Shown here one piece after another: positions 1 to 6,627 of a DNA stretch of 64,000 bases. The notes below the pieces were generated by a model. It was not told where the DNA came from, did not search any database, and was given only the letters and a program-made list of their open reading frames with translations. The DNA is taken from positions 62,001 through 126,000 of the forward strand of contig NZ_QUWK01000005.1 in NCBI RefSeq assembly GCF_003429665.1. Direction: 5' to 3'. A program made the position numbers and the translations under genes. The stretch's first letter is position 1, and every line of letters starts with the position of its first letter. The DNA is from Sphaerochaeta halotolerans (lineage in GTDB: Bacteria; Spirochaetota; Spirochaetia; Sphaerochaetales; Sphaerochaetaceae).

Positions 1-68
1 TTATTTACGACTAAAATGCAATAAAGAGTATTATTTTACTTTATTTGCTTTTTTATGTGAATTTAGGT

Positions 69-122
69 AGATTAAAATTTAATCTCTTCTATTTGACCTT
101 CACTTGGGTTTTTACATATGCT
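69..122 (+). promoter_or_regulatory. Putative yjbQ promoter with upstream palindrome
   Basis: A 17-bp palindrome (arms AGATTAAA and TTTAATCT around one base, 69-85) lies just upstream of a plausible sigma-70 promoter: -35 TTGACC at 93-98, an 18-bp spacer, and -10 TATGCT at 117-122. The yjbQ start is 18 bases further on, which leaves a very short leader. The palindrome could be an operator. The AT-rich context makes this uncertain. Confidence 0.4.
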
Positions 123-139
123 GTAACAAGGAGGAATGC

Positions 140-556
140 ATGAAACACTATAGAAAAGAACTGTTTTTCCATATCCCTACCAGAAGAGGATTGGTAAACA
201 TTACCAGTGATGTCCAGGATGCCATTAATGAGAGTGGTATCAAGGAGGGCTTGGTATTGATTAATGCCATGAATATCACCGCCAGTATCTTCATCAACGA
301 TGATGAGCGTGGCTTGCATCAGGACTATGAACGTTGGCTTGAGAAACTAGCTCCAGAAAAACCCTACAGCCAGTATAATCACAATGGATTTGAGGATAAT
401 GCAGATGCCCACTTGAAGAGAACCATTATGGGACGAGAGACGGTGTGTGCCATTACAAACGGAAGACTCGACTTTGGAACGTGGGAGCAAATCTTCTACT
501 TTGAATTTGATGGGAAGAGAGAGAAACATGCCCTGATCAAAATCATAGGTGAATAA
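140..556 (+). CDS. yjbQ: YjbQ family protein (UPF0047, secondary thiamine-phosphate synthase-like)
   Basis: 138-residue single-domain protein of the YjbQ/UPF0047 family. Members have weak thiamine-phosphate synthase activity and their true role is unsettled. The family block with HLKRTIMG followed by [19 protein letters not shown] sits in the C-terminal half, as expected, and the length is typical. The ATG at 140 is preferred over an in-frame ATG at 104 because AAGGAGG lies about 6 bases upstream and it gives the usual family length. The stop is only three bases from the convergent brnA stop. A decayed copy of this gene's 3' end lies on the far side of brnTA (about 1316-1380), so the toxin-antitoxin pair may have inserted here. 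Confidence 0.88.
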   Translation: MKHYRKELFFHIPTRRGLVNITSDVQDAINESGIKEGLVLINAMNITASIFINDDERGLHQDYERWLEKLAPEKPYSQYNHNGFEDNADAHLKRTIMGRETVCAITNGRLDFGTWEQIFYFEFDGKREKHALIKIIGE

Positions 557-559
557 GTC

Positions 560-880
560 TTAGGAATCTTCGTTGGTATTGCTAGATTTGTTCTCCTTAC
601 CATAGACAGGCGCGGTCTCCCTGAGCATCTCCTGTCGTAGTACTTTGTTTATCCTAGTCTGATACCCTTTCCCTTTTGACTTAAAATACTCCAGCACATC
701 AGCATCCAGCTTGATGCTGATGGCCTTCTTAACAGGAACCACCTTATAATGATCCCTAGGCACAACTCGATGCAAAGTAGCGATGTATTCAGGAGTAAGT
801 TCGGGAATATCTGAAAAGTCAATTCCACGGGTTTTAAATTCCTCTATTTCTTTTTCTGTCCAATCTTCTCTATCTGCCAT
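560..880 (-). CDS. brnA: BrnA-type antitoxin, ribbon-helix-helix
   Basis: 106-residue antitoxin of the type II BrnT/BrnA system. The C-terminal half (ISIKLDADVLEYFKSKGKGY followed by QTRINKVLRQEML) is the ribbon-helix-helix DNA-binding domain typical of BrnA. The acidic N-terminal half would wrap the toxin. In the family, BrnA binds BrnT and the complex represses its own promoter. The start at 880 was chosen because the ATG overlaps the brnT stop by 11 bases, the usual translational coupling. A longer frame reaches 910 but would lie inside brnT. The gene is convergent with yjbQ, with three bases between the stops. Confidence 0.87.
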   Translation of the reverse strand: MADREDWTEKEIEEFKTRGIDFSDIPELTPEYIATLHRVVPRDHYKVVPVKKAISIKLDADVLEYFKSKGKGYQTRINKVLRQEMLRETAPVYGKENKSSNTNEDS

Positions 881-1175
881 ACCATAATCCTTCTTCAATC
901 TTTGATGCACGACGCGCTGAAATCAACCGTATCCTACCATTTTTTTCTGTCGAACAGATGACAACCAATAACACAATATTCCTAGATGCATTGCCTACCG
1001 TGATGTACCGATCCTCAAAAATGGAATGTGATTCATCACAAAATTCAATTCTTTTTGGATCAAAGAAAACTAACATGGCTTTTTCGAAGTGAATCCCATG
1101 CTTTTTCCTGTTTACTATGGCCTTTTCTTCATCCCATTCAAAACATCCATCATCGCTGATTATCGTACGTCCCAT
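870..1175 (-). CDS. brnT: BrnT-type ribonuclease toxin
   Basis: 101-residue toxin of the BrnT family, which has a RelE-like fold and acts as a ribonuclease. The diagnostic N-terminal motif FEWDEEKAIVNRKKHGIHFE is intact, followed by RYITVGNASRNIVLLVV and a C-terminal RLISARRASKIE block, all in family order. The ATG at 1175 follows GAGGGTG. The order toxin then antitoxin, with an overlap, is the standard brnTA arrangement. The promoter region just upstream (1193-1216) holds two near-identical 10-bp palindromes that could be the BrnA operator. The module looks complete, so it is probably functional. Confidence 0.88.
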   Translation of the reverse strand: MGRTIISDDGCFEWDEEKAIVNRKKHGIHFEKAMLVFFDPKRIEFCDESHSIFEDRYITVGNASRNIVLLVVICSTEKNGRIRLISARRASKIEEGLWYGR

Positions 1176-1192
1176 GGTGCACCCTCATTAGT

Positions 1193-1216
1193 AGTATATA
1201 CTTTATAATATATACT
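1193..1216 (-). promoter_or_regulatory. Candidate BrnA operator (two 10-bp palindromic boxes)
   Basis: The perfect palindrome AGTATATACT (1193-1202) is followed 14 bases later by AATATATACT (1207-1216), one mismatch away. Both lie 18 to 41 bases upstream of the brnT start in AT-rich promoter-like DNA. BrnA family antitoxins autoregulate by binding inverted repeats at this place. The assignment is by position and symmetry only. Confidence 0.5.
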
Positions 1217-1315
1217 GTACAGAATATTTTTTTATTTTGTGGGCACAATCTATTGTATTACTCCATGTTTATAGAACTATACCTAAAAATACCAACAGGA
1301 GAGTCGCTGAAGGCA

Positions 1316-1380
1316 TTAGAAAATCTTCTACTTTGAGTTTGATGGAAAGAGAAACATGCCCTTATCAGTATCAATAATAA
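1316..1380 (+). pseudogene. Decayed copy of the yjbQ 3' end
   Basis: From about 1320, AAATCTTCTACTTTGAGTTT and the next 30 bases repeat the end of yjbQ (489-553) with a few substitutions and a 4-base deletion inside the GATGGnAAGAGA stretch. The deletion breaks the frame. No start or upstream part of a second yjbQ is present. The two copies are in the same orientation and bracket brnT-brnA, so this is best read as a duplicated end left by an insertion or recombination event. Confidence 0.75.
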
Positions 1381-1544
1381 ATATTGAGTAGGACGATAGC
1401 GTCCTACGATTTGCACAAATAATTAAGGTATCATCACTGATCTAGCTTACGAAATACTCTCACTCTGAACACCAATCATTCAATACATATGAATTTTATA
1501 TAGGAATATGCAAATATATCATTACACGTTATCTGACAATACTA

Positions 1545-1567
1545 TGCCATTCAATGCTTGAATGGCA
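1545..1567. other. Perfect 10-bp inverted repeat (hairpin)
   Basis: TGCCATTCAA and TTGAATGGCA are separated by three bases. The hairpin is followed by an A/T-rich stretch, not a clean T run, so it may be a weak terminator of leftward or rightward transcription or a structured leader upstream of the gene at 1666. Apart from this hairpin, the yjbQ relic and the promoter elements, the 1176-1665 gap shows no gene. Confidence 0.5.
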
Positions 1568-1614
1568 GAAAAGCTTACTTTTACTTGTTTCTTTTAAGAA
1601 TATTTATTTCTTTT

Positions 1615-1623
1615 TGTTATAAT
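1615..1623 (+). promoter_or_regulatory. Extended -10 promoter element
   Basis: TGTTATAAT fits an extended -10 element (TGn followed by TATAAT) about 43 bases upstream of the ATG at 1666. No good -35 hexamer is visible at the right distance, which extended -10 promoters can tolerate. Confidence 0.45.
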
Positions 1624-1665
1624 TACTTATAAGTGTTCTATACTACCAACACAAAGGGAGTTTCA

Positions 1666-2172
1666 ATGGAACAAAAAGAAAAAATAGTAAAAATTGCAAA
1701 GAGCGTAGGCATTTTCCTTCTTGGAGCATTATTGGTGTATGCCATCATGAGTTTCACCGTGGTCAACAACCTCAAAGCTGATAACGTAGAGCTTGCTAAG
1801 GCACTTGATACATCAAGATATGAAGCACCAAGACTGCTTGAGGATGCTAAAGCACAATCAGAGAGTGGCAATTACAGCAAAGCTAAATTGACACTTACGA
1901 CATTGTTCGAAAACCAACCAGGCTCTCAAGAAGCTGCTGAGGGAAGAGCACTGCTCATGACCATTGAGGATGAAGAGCTGGCTGCCAATAACAGATGGGA
2001 AGCAGCATTACCTCAAATTCGAGAGGAATGGTTCAACACCATGTCAGAAAAATTGTTAGCTGAATCAGATGAAGAAAGATTAGAGCTTGAAAAAAATCTG
2101 AACAAGATAATTACTGACGCTTGGGATAAGGCCAAGAGTAAAGTAAGAGAAGAATGGGCTACTGAGGGTTAA
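1666..2172 (+). CDS. Membrane-anchored helical protein, unknown function
   Basis: 168 residues. One hydrophobic segment (about residues 10-31, GIFLLGALLVYAIMSFTVV) suggests an inner-membrane anchor with the rest outside or in the cytosol. The remainder is charged and helical, and residues 55-95 (SGNYSKAKLTLTTLFENQPG) resemble one TPR-like helix pair. No catalytic motif is seen. The ATG at 1666 follows AAAGGGAG and is preferred to an upstream ATG at 1633 without a ribosome binding site. The gene stands alone between an extended -10 element and a terminator, so it is probably monocistronic. I do not recognise a named family. Confidence 0.75.
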   Translation: MEQKEKIVKIAKSVGIFLLGALLVYAIMSFTVVNNLKADNVELAKALDTSRYEAPRLLEDAKAQSESGNYSKAKLTLTTLFENQPGSQEAAEGRALLMTIEDEELAANNRWEAALPQIREEWFNTMSEKLLAESDEERLELEKNLNKIITDAWDKAKSKVREEWATEG

Positions 2173-2228
2173 TCAAAAACCAACCGGTATAGCCGGTGGG
2201 ATTATGGTTTCCTTAATAGAATATCCAG

Positions 2229-2252
2229 CTGCAGCTTTCGCTGCAGTTTTTT
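2229..2252 (+). terminator. Intrinsic terminator after the gene at 1666-2172
   Basis: A 7-bp stem (CTGCAGC and GCTGCAG) around a TTTC loop is followed at once by six T. A second, weaker hairpin (ACCGG and CCGGT) lies at about 2183-2197. Confidence 0.8.
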
Positions 2253-2289
2253 ATGCTTTGGATTGCTTAATAATCCTTTACCTTAGAGC

Positions 2290-2787
2290 TTAATAAGAGG
2301 CAGAGGATTCAACATAATAGACCATGGGTATAATGTCCTCATAGGATCCGTCAGGCATGAGAAAACCGCCGTGGATTGTACCGAGCCTTTGGAATCCGAG
2401 CGATTCATAGAGATGGAGCGCCCCATGGTTTGATGCTACTACCGCATTGAATTGCATAATATGGAACCCAAATCGGGGCAGCTGGGAGAGGGAGTCTTGA
2501 ACCAAGGCCCTTCCCACTCCCTGCCCTTGATATCTCTTTTCCACAGCGTAAGAGGCATTGGCAATATGACCAACACGTCCAATGTTGTTGGGATGGAGGA
2601 TATACAGTCCCTTGATGATTCCCTGCTCCTCAGCAACCCCACAGTAACTCTGACTCGCAAAGAATATGGTTGCTTCTTCATCGCTCAAGCAACCTGTCTG
2701 GGGGAATGCTCTCCCCTCCTCAACCACCTCATTCCAGATGGCTCTCATCCCAGAAATATCGGTTTCCCTATACGCTCTGACCTCCAT
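2290..2787 (-). CDS. GNAT family N-acetyltransferase
   Basis: 165-residue single-domain acetyltransferase. It opens with the GNAT start MEVRAYRETDISGMRAIWNE. The acetyl-CoA pyrophosphate loop is visible as RYQGQGVGRALVQ at about residues 85-97, and the family's C-terminal block as ALHLYESLGFQRLG at about 124-137. These regions cover the whole fold, so the gene looks intact. The acceptor substrate cannot be told. It is divergent from the Sua5-like gene, with 77 bases between the starts. Confidence 0.85.
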   Translation of the reverse strand: MEVRAYRETDISGMRAIWNEVVEEGRAFPQTGCLSDEEATIFFASQSYCGVAEEQGIIKGLYILHPNNIGRVGHIANASYAVEKRYQGQGVGRALVQDSLSQLPRFGFHIMQFNAVVASNHGALHLYESLGFQRLGTIHGGFLMPDGSYEDIIPMVYYVESSASY

Positions 2788-2864
2788 CCATCACTCCTTC
2801 ACTTGCAAGAAACCCTCGCTTTGCGATACGCTCACCTAAGAGCACTCGGGAGGGCTTTTTCATC

Positions 2865-4160
2865 ATGCACACCACTCTGGTACCTGTTTCCATGCTAGTA
2901 CACTGTACTGCAGACGAATCTGCTTCTGCAACCATGCTGGTGGTATACCCTCCAGAAGAACGAGGGGAAGCAGAGTACTACCAAAAGCTATATCCAGCCT
3001 TTCCATTTCTCGAAACCGAAAATCCTCTCACACTCTTGGAAGAAGGCAAAGCGTCTTATCTGCTGGGAAGAGATCTTACCCTTACCTGCTACTGTCCGCT
3101 TGACGGAGTTGATTCTCCCTTTCTTACCTTCCTCTTCCACACCTTGGAGGATGCATGTACCTATACCCGTTCCTATCCCAATCCTGCGCAAGACCTCCCA
3201 CGCTTGATCAAGGAGTATGCAAAGCTGCTTGCTGATGGAAAACTGGTAGCTTTTCCGACTGAGACCGTGTATGGACTGGGTGGGGACGCTACCAATGAAG
3301 AAGCGGTCAAGGGGATATTTGCAGCCAAGGAACGGCCCTTCTTTGACCCACTAATCGTACATATTGCTGAATTATCACAACTGGATGGACTGGTTGCTGA
3401 AGTAAGCGAGCAAGCAAACGTTCTGATGCAGCAATTTTGGCCCGGCCCTCTGACCTTGGTAATGAAAAAGCATCCACAGGTAGCCGACATCGTTACAGCA
3501 GGAAGCGAGACCATTGCTGTGAGAATGCCTGCAAACCCGTTGGCCCTAGCACTGATCAAGGCAAGTGGGAAGCCGATTGCAGCCCCAAGTGCAAACCGCT
3601 TCGGTTACACAAGCCCCACTACAGCAGAGCACGTACGAGAACAACTCTCTGGTAGGATTGCAGCAATTCTAGACGGAGGGGCATGTACTGTGGGTATTGA
3701 ATCAACAGTGCTTGCCTTGCATACGAAGATTCCTACCATACTCAGACCGGGGAAGATTGGCGTTCAGGAACTCTCACCTCTGCTAGGGGAGGTAGCCTTG
3801 GCAAAACAAGCTGGTCCCACCGATACAAAGCTGGAAAGCCCAGGATTGCTGGAGTCGCATTATGCTCCAACAACCCCGCTCTACCTGGTTGATGATGTCA
3901 GGCAATACCAAAGCTGTAAAGATGTGGGTGTCTTGTTGTTTGAGGATATCGGCATTTCGTTCCAAGGCCCTGTTGCCTACATCAGTGAAGACAAGGATAG
4001 TGAAACAGCGGCAATGCGGCTCTACTGGGCGATCAGGAAGCTTGATGGCATGGGGCTACGATTCATGGTCTGTTCCCTTTTGCCAGAACAGGGTATCGGG
4101 GTTGCAATCAACAACCGTTTGCGAAAGGCAGCTACGAAGAAAGAACAGCCTAGCTGTTGA
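2865..4160 (+). CDS. tsaC: L-threonylcarbamoyladenylate synthase (TsaC/Sua5) with N-terminal extension
   Basis: Makes threonylcarbamoyl-AMP from threonine, bicarbonate and ATP, the first step of t6A37 tRNA modification. The YrdC-like domain runs from about residue 118 (LVAFPTETVYGLGGDA, then KERPFFDPLIVHI, then AAPSANRFGYTSPT), and a Sua5-type C-terminal domain follows after SPGLLESHYAP. The roughly 105 residues before the catalytic domain are not part of the usual family and I cannot place them. No good internal ATG lies between residue 24 and the catalytic domain, and GGGAGGG lies 12 bases before the ATG at 2865, so the extension is probably translated. A TTG start near 3206 would give a normal-size protein and cannot be excluded. 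Confidence 0.87.
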   Translation: MHTTLVPVSMLVHCTADESASATMLVVYPPEERGEAEYYQKLYPAFPFLETENPLTLLEEGKASYLLGRDLTLTCYCPLDGVDSPFLTFLFHTLEDACTYTRSYPNPAQDLPRLIKEYAKLLADGKLVAFPTETVYGLGGDATNEEAVKGIFAAKERPFFDPLIVHIAELSQLDGLVAEVSEQANVLMQQFWPGPLTLVMKKHPQVADIVTAGSETIAVRMPANPLALALIKASGKPIAAPSANRFGYTSPTTAEHVREQLSGRIAAILDGGACTVGIESTVLALHTKIPTILRPGKIGVQELSPLLGEVALAKQAGPTDTKLESPGLLESHYAPTTPLYLVDDVRQYQSCKDVGVLLFEDIGISFQGPVAYISEDKDSETAAMRLYWAIRKLDGMGLRFMVCSLLPEQGIGVAINNRLRKAATKKEQPSC

Positions 4161-4162
4161 GT

Positions 4163-4429
4163 AAGCTGGCAACCACTAACTGTTTTTTTCATCACTGCAT
4201 GCAACTGTTTGAGCCTTCCCTCTTCCCTATTACAGGTAAAGAACCCCAAACGCTTGTTCAATCTTCCCGCATAGACGGAACTCCTTATAACAACAGTCTC
4301 CAACCCAGTGAGGTCACCAGCTGGATTTTCTGCAAGATTCTGTACCGTGACTTTCCCTTGCAATGCATCGCTGAGTAGATTTGCACAAGCTCCGGTCGTT
4401 CCATAACAGGCTGCATAGATGATGGGCAT
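4163..4429 (-). pseudogene. Decayed flavodoxin-domain gene
   Basis: The first codons (MPIIYAACYGTTGACANLL) and then LETVVIRSSVYAGRLNK match the start and core of flavodoxin-domain proteins of the HemG-like type. These bind FMN through the YGTT loop. After the YAG motif, about 20 expected residues are missing before KRLGFFTCN, and no C-terminal half follows. The frame instead runs on antisense into tsaC. AGGAGG lies upstream, so the relic may still be translated, but it cannot form a full fold. The next gene upstream is a flavoprotein, so the two may once have been partners. Confidence 0.6.
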
Positions 4430-4474
4430 CACCCTTTGCCCTGCCTCCTATACAATACACAGGGCAAAAGAAAA

Positions 4475-4632
4475 ATGAAAGGTATCAATACCCCAGGGCA
4501 AGCCATGGACTCAGAAGGCGTTGCCTCCTTTTCCGCCCCAAGGGACGGGGTATCTCACCTTGCTTTCCCGGCACTCGCTCGGGAGAGGAAGCATCATGCT
4601 GATTCCTTTCCTCTCGCTCCGTTGGGGAATGA
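4475..4632 (+). repeat. Dispersed repeat, copy 1 (about 157 bp)
   Basis: Begins ATGAAAGGTATCAATACCCC and ends at GTTGGGGAATGAA. It matches copy 3 (45480-45636, reverse strand) along its whole length with scattered differences, and copy 2 (14236-14350) over the first 100 bases. It is rich in short inverted repeats, such as AGGC GTT GCCT. It also holds a reading frame that stays open in all three copies: MKGINTPGQAMDSEGVASFS, continuing with APRDGVSHLAFPA. The copy lies between the flavodoxin relic and the flavoprotein gene. No target duplication or transposase was found. Confidence 0.85.
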
Positions 4633-4642
4633 AAGGTACTGC

Positions 4643-6001
4643 CTAACAACGCATCTTCTTTACAACTACCTCTGCTGCCTTGATCAAAGGATAGCCAGCA
4701 GGGGAACCGGTAAGCAAGGGCTGTGTACCGATCTGCATCGTCAGGAGTTGCTTGACCATTACACGATTCTGAATGAGGAATCCAATGGCATTGGTCAACT
4801 CACCAACACTTGTGCCGCCATACACTTCAGCACCGAGTATCATACCACAATCACTGGCAACAATGAGCTTTACCATTTGTTTATGGGAGTGTTCAAGATT
4901 TCCTGGATGGGTATCCATACCAGTGAAGCTACCGCAAATGACAGAGAAATTCTCTGCCGTGGCACGGGCCTCAGTAATACCTGCAGTACCAAAGGCATGA
5001 TTTCCGATTGCTGTGGAGTAGATGGCAATGGTTCCCGTAAATGGTTTACAAGGACTCAAGGAGTAAAGGTTCATTCCAGCTGTCCGAGCCTCAGCACATG
5101 CCGTGGAAGCAAGCATGGTACGGTCGAGTTTCCTAGTCACGAAATCCCGTTTCTCTGCACAGTCCCCTACTGCAACAATATCGCTTGTACAGGGCAACAC
5201 TCGCATGTATTCACAAGTTTTTATAAAATCAAATTCGTTGAGTTCAATGCCTGCTGCTTTCGCAATTGCAGTATTGGGGGCATACCCTATCGAAAGAATT
5301 ACCGCATCGGCTTTGATATGCTCACCACTAGTAAGAACTACCTCATTAACTTTTCCATCCTTTCCCTTTATTTCACTGGCACCTTTGCCGGTAATGACAT
5401 TCACCCCGCGTTCCTCAAGATGCTCTTGTGCAAGAACACCAAACTCATCATCAAATGCACGATTGAGGATTACTTTCTCAATTTCCAGCAGAGTGACATG
5501 GTACCCTTTCTTGTTCAATTCATCAGAAACTTCAACGCCAATGAAACCGGCACCTATGACGATAATCTCCTTAAGGCCTTTGAGCTCTTCAAGCATCTGG
5601 TCAAGATATACTTTGTTCTTTGGGATGGTGTATACCCGCTCGAGGTCTCCTCCTTTGAGCCAACCCGGCTTGGTAGGAATACTCCCTAGGGCAAGGATTA
5701 ACTTGGAGTATTGTATAGTCTCGCCACTGGCAAATGCACACTGGCGTTCTTGTACCTTAATCTCTGACATTTCATCTACAATAATCTCAACTCCTACTGA
5801 AGTGAGCAACTTGTCAGGAAGAATATCCTTGCTGCTGTCACTAAGCGTTCCGAAAATATAAGGAATTCCACAAGGGATCAGAACCTGCTCTTCCTTGCGG
5901 ACCAAAACCACTTCTTTCTCTGGATAGGTAGTCTTCGTGGTGATTGCAGCCTGCAATCCTGAGGCTCCTCCTCCAATTACCAACACGTCAATGATTCTCA
6001 T
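4643..6001 (-). CDS. FAD-dependent pyridine nucleotide-disulfide oxidoreductase (CoA-disulfide reductase/NADH oxidase-like)
   Basis: 452-residue class III flavoprotein disulfide reductase. It has an FAD-binding GGGASG at residues 10-15, a single redox Cys44 in LIPCGIPYIF, an NAD(P)H-binding GAGFIG at 150-155, the second FAD contact DIVAVGDCAE at about 274-283, and the dimerisation domain to the end. The single-cysteine layout fits CoA-disulfide reductase, NADH oxidase/peroxidase or persulfide reductase. The exact substrate cannot be chosen from the sequence. The ATG at 6001 follows AAGGAGAG. The role is probably thiol or oxidative stress defence in an anaerobe. Confidence 0.85.
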   Translation of the reverse strand: MRIIDVLVIGGGASGLQAAITTKTTYPEKEVVLVRKEEQVLIPCGIPYIFGTLSDSSKDILPDKLLTSVGVEIIVDEMSEIKVQERQCAFASGETIQYSKLILALGSIPTKPGWLKGGDLERVYTIPKNKVYLDQMLEELKGLKEIIVIGAGFIGVEVSDELNKKGYHVTLLEIEKVILNRAFDDEFGVLAQEHLEERGVNVITGKGASEIKGKDGKVNEVVLTSGEHIKADAVILSIGYAPNTAIAKAAGIELNEFDFIKTCEYMRVLPCTSDIVAVGDCAEKRDFVTRKLDRTMLASTACAEARTAGMNLYSLSPCKPFTGTIAIYSTAIGNHAFGTAGITEARATAENFSVICGSFTGMDTHPGNLEHSHKQMVKLIVASDCGMILGAEVYGGTSVGELTNAIGFLIQNRVMVKQLLTMQIGTQPLLTGSPAGYPLIKAAEVVVKKMRC

Positions 6002-6159
6002 ATGCTCTCCTTGCTTTTACTATGATTAGTATGCACTCAGAGGTTTTGCTTTACAAGGTAATTATTTTTATTTTTCTTTATAACATATACATTTATATAG
6101 TTCATATGATTATATATTACGACCAATCATATTTTGCTTTGTTCTTGCGAGCGTAATAA

Positions 6160-6181
6160 AAGAGGGCCCGAAGGCCCTCTT
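6160..6181 (-). terminator. Intrinsic terminator of the 6202-6546 gene
   Basis: A 9-bp perfect stem (AAGAGGGCC and GGCCCTCTT) with a CGAA loop. Read on the minus strand it is followed by TTTATT, so it ends leftward transcription coming from the small secreted protein gene. Confidence 0.85.
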
Positions 6182-6201
6182 GGAGATTACGATTTTACGC
6201 T

Positions 6202-6546
6202 TTAGCGACGACCATATCCACCTTGGGATGATCTGCTTCTCTGACTATGGGCTCCGGCCATGCCGCTCTGGAACTGACCACCTGCAGCCTGTCTCAATTC
6301 AGCCTCGGCCCTTCTCTCTGCAATCTGTGCCTGCAATTCAGCGGGGAGTTCATCAAACACACATTCTTCCAAAGCACAATCCATCTGCATTACACGCTGC
6401 TGCACTGCCTGGTTCTGCTGGACACTTGCTCTTGGTGCTGTTGCAACCCCTGCTCTTCCTTGTGCAAATGCAGGAGCTGCGCTCAGTGCTGCAATACCGA
6501 CGATAAGGAGGATGGCTACCATCCCGATACGTTTTTTGTTCTTCAT
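6202..6546 (-). CDS. Small secreted protein, unknown function, next to a two-component system
   Basis: 114 residues with a clear Sec signal peptide (KKRIGMVAILLIVGIAALSA) and a cleavage site after AFA at residue 28. The mature part is rich in Gln, Ala and Arg. It carries two cysteines (57 and 62) in MDCALEECVF and a helical segment LPAELQAQIAERRAEAELRQ, ending in a Gly/Arg/Ser-rich tail. The ATG at 6546 follows GGAGGT. It lies 81 bases downstream of the histidine kinase and in the same direction, which resembles small periplasmic stress proteins of the CpxP/Spy kind that sit beside their sensor. Sequence similarity to those was not evident. Confidence 0.7.
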   Translation of the reverse strand: MKNKKRIGMVAILLIVGIAALSAAPAFAQGRAGVATAPRASVQQNQAVQQRVMQMDCALEECVFDELPAELQAQIAERRAEAELRQAAGGQFQSGMAGAHSQRSRSSQGGYGRR

Positions 6547-6627
6547 TCTTTGACCTCCAGTCAATTTGTTTGTCTTGACTAGAGTTTCGCACTGTAGTAT
6601 CCAGAGTGTTTCAACACTGGATAAAGA

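Noticed and set aside
4436-5689. 417-codon plus-strand open frame
   Set aside because: It is repeat copy 1 running into the antisense of the flavoprotein gene. That gene has full family motifs on the minus strand, so the plus frame is a shadow.
5103-5861. 252-codon plus-strand frame inside the flavoprotein gene
   Set aside because: Antisense shadow with serine-rich composition and no ribosome binding site.
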